10,166 bases of DNA from NCBI GenBank assembly GCA_028868455.1, contig JAGWUK010000062.1, positions 1 to 10,166 on the forward strand, in the 5' to 3' direction. Under the pieces are notes generated by a model. That model was not told where the DNA came from. It ran no database searches and was given only the letters and a program-made list of their open reading frames with translations. The stretch is from Burkholderiales bacterium (GTDB taxonomy: Bacteria > Pseudomonadota > Gammaproteobacteria > Burkholderiales > Burkholderiaceae_D). The translations under genes were made by a program, and so were the position numbers. Each line of letters opens with the position of its first letter. Within the stretch, counting starts at the first letter, position 1. Positions 7,681 to 10,166 of the stretch are shown here, in pieces.

Positions 7681-7870
7681 ATGTGAATTTGTCTGAATAA
7701 ACTTGCTTGCGGGCATCAGCACGCCTAAGATCAATTAAGGACTAAGGCAACACACAATAGTCCCGCCAGACATTGGTTACGTCAGTAATTTTCGCTGCAT
7801 AGGAACGCTGAGGTAAAAGTTTGGCGGTGAACTCTGAGTTTTCATCCACACAACATAAAATGAGGCCATT
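7681..7870. other. Intergenic region, 190 bases, before the Cache-domain gene
   Basis: No open frame of note is present. TGAATAAA occurs twice (7674-7681, overlapping the ligase stop, and 7694-7701). No Rho-independent terminator is visible after the ligase gene, and no sigma-70 promoter close to consensus could be picked out. It presumably carries the promoter for the Cache gene, because the following gene has its own terminator and is unrelated in function to the transport cluster. Confidence 0.5.
7861..7865 (+). promoter_or_regulatory. Shine-Dalgarno for the Cache-domain gene (decides the start)
   Basis: TGAGG lies 5 bases before the ATG at 7871. This supports that ATG as the native start and therefore makes the TAG at 7880-7882 a true in-frame stop at codon 4, rather than sequence upstream of the gene. 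Confidence 0.65.
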
Positions 7871-8335
7871 ATGAAACGCTAGCTCTGTTTATTAATCCTG
7901 ACCATCAGCACTTTATTTTCAGCCAATCTTGCTTTAGCGGCGGGGGATCGTGGCAATGCCGAAGAAGCCAAGGCGCTGGTCAAAAAAGGAATCGCCTATC
8001 TGAAAAGCAATAGTCCTGAACAGGCATACGCTGCCTTCAACGATCCCAAAGGTCAGTTTGTGGATCGCGATTTGTATCTGTTCGTTTTCGACAAAAACGG
8101 CAAGGCACTATCGCATGGCGCCAATGCAAAACTGATAGGAAAAGACATGATGGAATTAAAAGATGCCGACGGCAAATATTTCATCAAAGCCTTTTATGAA
8201 GTCGCCAACAAAAAAGGCAGCGGCTGGGTTGATTACAAATGGCCGCATCCTGTGACCAAGGCCATCGAACAAAAATCCAGCTATATTGAAAAGCTGGACA
8301 ACGGTGACCTGATCGGTTGCGGCATCTACAAATAA
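7871..8335 (+). pseudogene. Secreted single-Cache-domain protein, interrupted by TAG at codon 4
   Basis: The frame reads MKR, then TAG (7880-7882), then LCLLILTISTLFSANLALA|A and an uninterrupted Cache domain to TAA at 8333-8335; 154 codons precede the stop. The hydrophobic stretch and ALA|A site form a Sec signal peptide, so the product would be a periplasmic protein of about 130 residues. Cache hallmarks include NDPKGQFVDRDLYLFVFD, HGANAKLIGKDM, GSGWVDYKWP, KSSYIEKL and the terminal GCGIYK, as in stand-alone Cache_2 proteins of proteobacteria. Cache domains bind small extracellular ligands; no signalling domain is attached here. The only break is the amber codon, where a C-to-T change from CAG would suffice. 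The GTG at 8060 is the next usable start but would remove the signal and part of the fold. Possible explanations are a recent null mutation, a sequence error, or suppressed readthrough. Confidence 0.8.
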
Positions 8336-8466
8336 ATTGGTTTAAGGTACGACTGCACCGGCAGCATAAAGGCGCCACTTCAACCCATGTATGGCGCCTC
8401 GGTTGTCATACCCTGCTGGCGCAATTTTGCGTAAATCCCAAGAAAAGCACTCCTGAGTAGTCCATC
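8336..8466. other. Untranslated tail of the Cache unit, with a hairpin
   Basis: No gene is visible here. AGGCGCCA (8370-8377) pairs with TGGCGCCT (8392-8399) around a 14-base loop. No T-run follows, so it is a secondary structure upstream of the real terminator, possibly a 3' stabiliser. Confidence 0.5.
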
Positions 8467-8495
8467 GGGGAAGCCATCTGGCTTCCCCTTTTTTT
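8467..8495 (+). terminator. Rho-independent terminator
   Basis: GGGGAAGCC (8467-8475) and GGCTTCCCC (8480-8488) form a perfect 9-bp stem with the loop ATCT, followed at once by seven T residues (8489-8495). This is a textbook intrinsic terminator on the + strand. It ends the Cache gene transcript and insulates the downstream iorAB-like operon. Confidence 0.92.
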
Positions 8496-8524
8496 CGTTT
8501 CAAACACGCTTTTTAAAAATATCC

Positions 8525-8530
8525 TATAGT
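8525..8530 (+). promoter_or_regulatory. Possible -10 element for the iorAB-like operon
   Basis: TATAGT matches five of six consensus -10 bases and sits just after the terminator in an AT-rich stretch, about 100 bases before the iorA start. The -35 region is poor (best CAAACA at 8501-8506 with an 18-base spacer), so an activator or alternative sigma factor might be needed. Initiation from it would begin near 8537, at the base of the strong inverted repeat. Confidence 0.35.
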
Positions 8531-8536
8531 GTCAAA

Positions 8537-8595
8537 CGGACAAGCGCCACAGGCGCTTGTCCGGAGCATGTACACATGTCCCGGATTGCCGGGAC
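8537..8595 (+). promoter_or_regulatory. Structured leader of iorAB: three consecutive inverted repeats
   Basis: The first repeat is CGGACAAGCGCC (8537-8548) with GGCGCTTGTCCG (8552-8563), a perfect 12-bp stem with only 3 bases between the arms. The second is CATGT/ACATG (8567-8578) with a 2-base centre. The third is GTCCCGG (8578-8584) with CCGGGAC (8589-8595), 7 bp with loop ATTG. None is followed by a T-run. The first could be a DNA operator for a dimeric regulator overlapping the transcription start, or a 5' RNA hairpin. The arrangement is directly visible; its role is inferred. Confidence 0.55.
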
Positions 8596-8627
8596 CTTCC
8601 CTACCTTTCCGGCTGGAGACCCGCGCA

Positions 8628-9086
8628 ATGACCACCCTCAATATCAATAATCAGGAACATCAGCTTAACGCCGATCCGTCCACCCCCGTACTCTGGGCTT
8701 TACGTGATTCGCTCGGATTAACCGGTACCAAGTTTGGTTGCGGCCAGGCTTTGTGCGGCGCATGTACGGTACATCTGAACGGGCAAGCCATCCGCTCCTG
8801 CGTCACGCCCATCTCAGCCGTGACGGGACAAAAAATCACGACCATAGAAGCAATCGGCCACGACAAAATAGGCAAAGCCGTACAAGCTGCCTGGGTAAAG
8901 CATGATGTGGCGCAATGCGGCTATTGCCAGAGCGGCCAGATCATGAGCGCCAGCGCTTTATTGAAATCCAATAAAAAGCCCAGCGATGCCGATATCGATG
9001 CCGCCATGGCAGGCAATATCTGCCGCTGCGGCACTTATGTGCGCATCCGCGCTGCGATTCACGATGCTGCCAGTATGCTGGCCTGA
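8628..9086 (+). CDS. iorA: [2Fe-2S] subunit of a molybdenum hydroxylase, isoquinoline 1-oxidoreductase alpha-like
   Basis: A 152-residue small subunit with two [2Fe-2S] domains that carries electrons away from the molybdopterin subunit. The plant-ferredoxin-type cluster uses C38, C43, C46 and C58 (GCGQALCGAC...C). The second, all-helical domain uses C97, C100, C132 and C134 (QCGYCQSG and ICRCGTY). The length equals the usual IorA size. The ATG at 8628 is chosen over an in-frame GTG at 8529 because GGAG (8614-8617) precedes it and the family begins here; the upstream codons fall in the inverted repeats. There is no signal peptide of its own, so export, if it occurs, would be together with the Tat-bearing large subunit. 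The substrate could be an aldehyde or N-heterocycle; the family name does not prove isoquinoline as substrate. Confidence 0.9.
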   Translation: MTTLNINNQEHQLNADPSTPVLWALRDSLGLTGTKFGCGQALCGACTVHLNGQAIRSCVTPISAVTGQKITTIEAIGHDKIGKAVQAAWVKHDVAQCGYCQSGQIMSASALLKSNKKPSDADIDAAMAGNICRCGTYVRIRAAIHDAASMLA

Positions 9087-9132
9087 TCCGCAGTCGCATA
9101 GGACTTACGCAAAACCGCCCCAGGAGAACAAC

Positions 9133-10166
9133 ATGCATTTTGATTCCCGTACCCCCGACATGCCTAAGCATCTGGCTGCCTTACTGCAAAAAAATCACTC
9201 AACGAATGACCCCGAATCTGCTGGCGCCATGCCGCGTCGCAGCTTTTTGAAACTCGCAACCGCCAGCGGCTTTGCGCTCGGTTGCTATCCCGTGCTGGGC
9301 ATGGCAGCCGACGATGCAGCAAAAGCGCCTGCTGGCCTGAATCCCACACAACAGCCTGGTGCTTTTGTGCATATCGACACCGACGGCACCGTGACCGTTA
9401 CCATCAACCGACTGGATTTCGGTCAGGGTGTGCAAACTGGCTTGCCGCTGATCTTGGCCGAAGAGCTGGATGCTGACTGGGCAAAAGTCAAAAGTGTGCA
9501 TGGCACGAATAATCCGGCTTATGTCGACCCGGTGTTTGGCATGCACTTAACCGGTGGCTCCAATTCGATCAAACATTCTTATACGCAATATCGCGAACTC
9601 GGTGCCCGTACGCGTGCCATGCTGGTCAGCGCGGCCGCATTGCAATGGAAAACCGATGCCTCCGCACTGCGCACGCAAAGTGGTCATGTCATTGGTCCCG
9701 GCGGGAAAAAACTGAGTTACGGCGAATTAGCCGACGCGGCAATGAAATTGCCCGTTCCGGCGCAAGTCAGCCTGAAAGACCTCAAGCATTTCCGCCTGAT
9801 AGGTAAGCCGACTGGCAGGCTGGATGCCAAAGCGAAGTCCACCGGCACGCAAGACTATGGTATCGATGCCCATCTGCCCGGCATGCTGACGGCGGTTGTG
9901 GCCCGGCCACCGGTCTTCGGCGGAAAAATCAAATCGCTGGATGACAGCGCCGCCCGTGCCATCAATGGCGTCAAAGCAGTCATGCGCATTGCAACTGATC
10001 GCGGCGGTGAAGGCGTCGCCATCGTGGCAACCGGGTACTGGCCAGCCAAGCAGGGACGCGACGCACTTAAAATCGAATGGGATAACAGCGGTGTCGAAAA
10101 AGCAGATTCCACGCAACTTTGGGAAAGCTACAAAGCGATGGCGAAAGAGCCTGGAAAACTGAAATA
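9133..10166 (+). CDS. iorB: Molybdopterin-binding subunit of a molybdenum hydroxylase, isoquinoline 1-oxidoreductase beta-like (N-terminal part)
   Basis: The frame is open from the ATG at 9133 (AGGAG at 9122-9126, 6 bases upstream) to the window end, giving 344 residues of a protein normally about 740-770 long. A twin-arginine motif, PRRSFLKLA (34-42), is followed by a hydrophobic stretch (43-58) and a likely cleavage near MAA, pointing to Tat export of the folded, cofactor-loaded enzyme. Family blocks include LDFGQGVQTGLPLILAEELD (94-113), LTGGSNSIKHSY (139-150) with RELGARTRAMLVSAAA (154-169), and RLIGKPTGRLDAKAKSTG (221-238). It would hold the Mo-cytosine-dinucleotide cofactor and the active site. 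The region with the catalytic glutamate lies beyond the window. A later ATG at 9229 would start right at the twin arginines but has no Shine-Dalgarno. Confidence 0.88.
   Translation, partial: MHFDSRTPDMPKHLAALLQKNHSTNDPESAGAMPRRSFLKLATASGFALGCYPVLGMAADDAAKAPAGLNPTQQPGAFVHIDTDGTVTVTINRLDFGQGVQTGLPLILAEELDADWAKVKSVHGTNNPAYVDPVFGMHLTGGSNSIKHSYTQYRELGARTRAMLVSAAALQWKTDASALRTQSGHVIGPGGKKLSYGELADAAMKLPVPAQVSLKDLKHFRLIGKPTGRLDAKAKSTGTQDYGIDAHLPGMLTAVVARPPVFGGKIKSLDDSAARAINGVKAVMRIATDRGGEGVAIVATGYWPAKQGRDALKIEWDNSGVEKADSTQLWESYKAMAKEPGKLK

Noticed and set aside
8060..8335. A shorter Cache gene starting at the GTG at 8060
   Set aside because: It would begin inside the conserved Cache sequence and lose the signal peptide. 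The same frame continues cleanly upstream to the TAG, so the true gene is longer.
8529..8627. N-terminal extension of the IorA-like protein from a GTG at 8529
   Set aside because: It would encode the arms of the inverted repeats, lacks a Shine-Dalgarno and has no family counterpart. The ATG at 8628 is well supported.
8537..8627. Moco-type riboswitch in front of a molybdenum enzyme operon
   Set aside because: The location is suggestive, but the stems do not show the conserved Moco RNA core as far as I can tell by eye. A covariance-model search would settle it, so it is kept only as one possibility for the leader.
9098..9114. Possible insertion-sequence end remnant (ATAGGACTTACGCAAAA) between iorA and iorB
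   Set aside because: The string resembles ends seen in some insertion sequences, but there is no partner inverted repeat, target duplication or transposase sequence in this 46-base gap.

Overview
The window comes from a mid-GC proteobacterium, most likely a betaproteobacterium of the Oxalobacteraceae type (Herminiimonas/Janthinobacterium-like). This placement rests on the look of the proteins and the operon pattern, not on a database search. All recognised genes lie on the + strand. Nothing in the window looks like a phage, an intact insertion sequence, a CRISPR array, a tRNA or an rRNA.

Region 1 (positions 2-7680) is a tightly packed cluster that links uptake to acyl-CoA formation. It opens with the C-terminal 269 residues of a long-chain-type acyl-CoA synthetase, cut by the window edge. 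A complete branched-chain-amino-acid-type (HAAT/Liv) ABC transporter follows: ATPase (LivG-like), permease (LivH-like), permease (LivM-like), periplasmic binding protein (LivK-like) and second ATPase (LivF-like). Next is a small MmcQ/YjbR-family gene that overlaps by 8 bases a PaaK-like adenylate-forming enzyme. With two CoA-ligase-type enzymes flanking the transporter, the transported substrate is probably a carboxylate (aromatic, aryl-alkanoic or fatty) activated to a CoA thioester on entry, rather than an amino acid. The actual substrate cannot be read from the sequence.

Region 2 (7681-8495) holds one short monocistronic gene for a secreted single-Cache-domain sensor-like protein. Its fourth codon is an in-frame TAG, while the rest of the reading frame is intact and well conserved in appearance, so it is either a very young pseudogene, a sequence error, or read through. 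A canonical Rho-independent terminator (8467-8495) closes this unit.

Region 3 (8496-10166) starts a molybdenum hydroxylase operon of the isoquinoline 1-oxidoreductase/periplasmic aldehyde oxidase type. It has an unusually structured leader with three inverted repeats in a row, then the 152-residue [2Fe-2S] subunit (IorA-like), then the first 344 residues of the molybdopterin-binding subunit (IorB-like). IorB carries a twin-arginine signal and runs off the window end.

No novel multi-gene system was identified. The items most worth a second look are the amber codon in the Cache gene, the hairpin-rich iorA leader, and the transporter/ligase cluster whose PaaK-like enzyme lacks the usual phosphate-binding loop.
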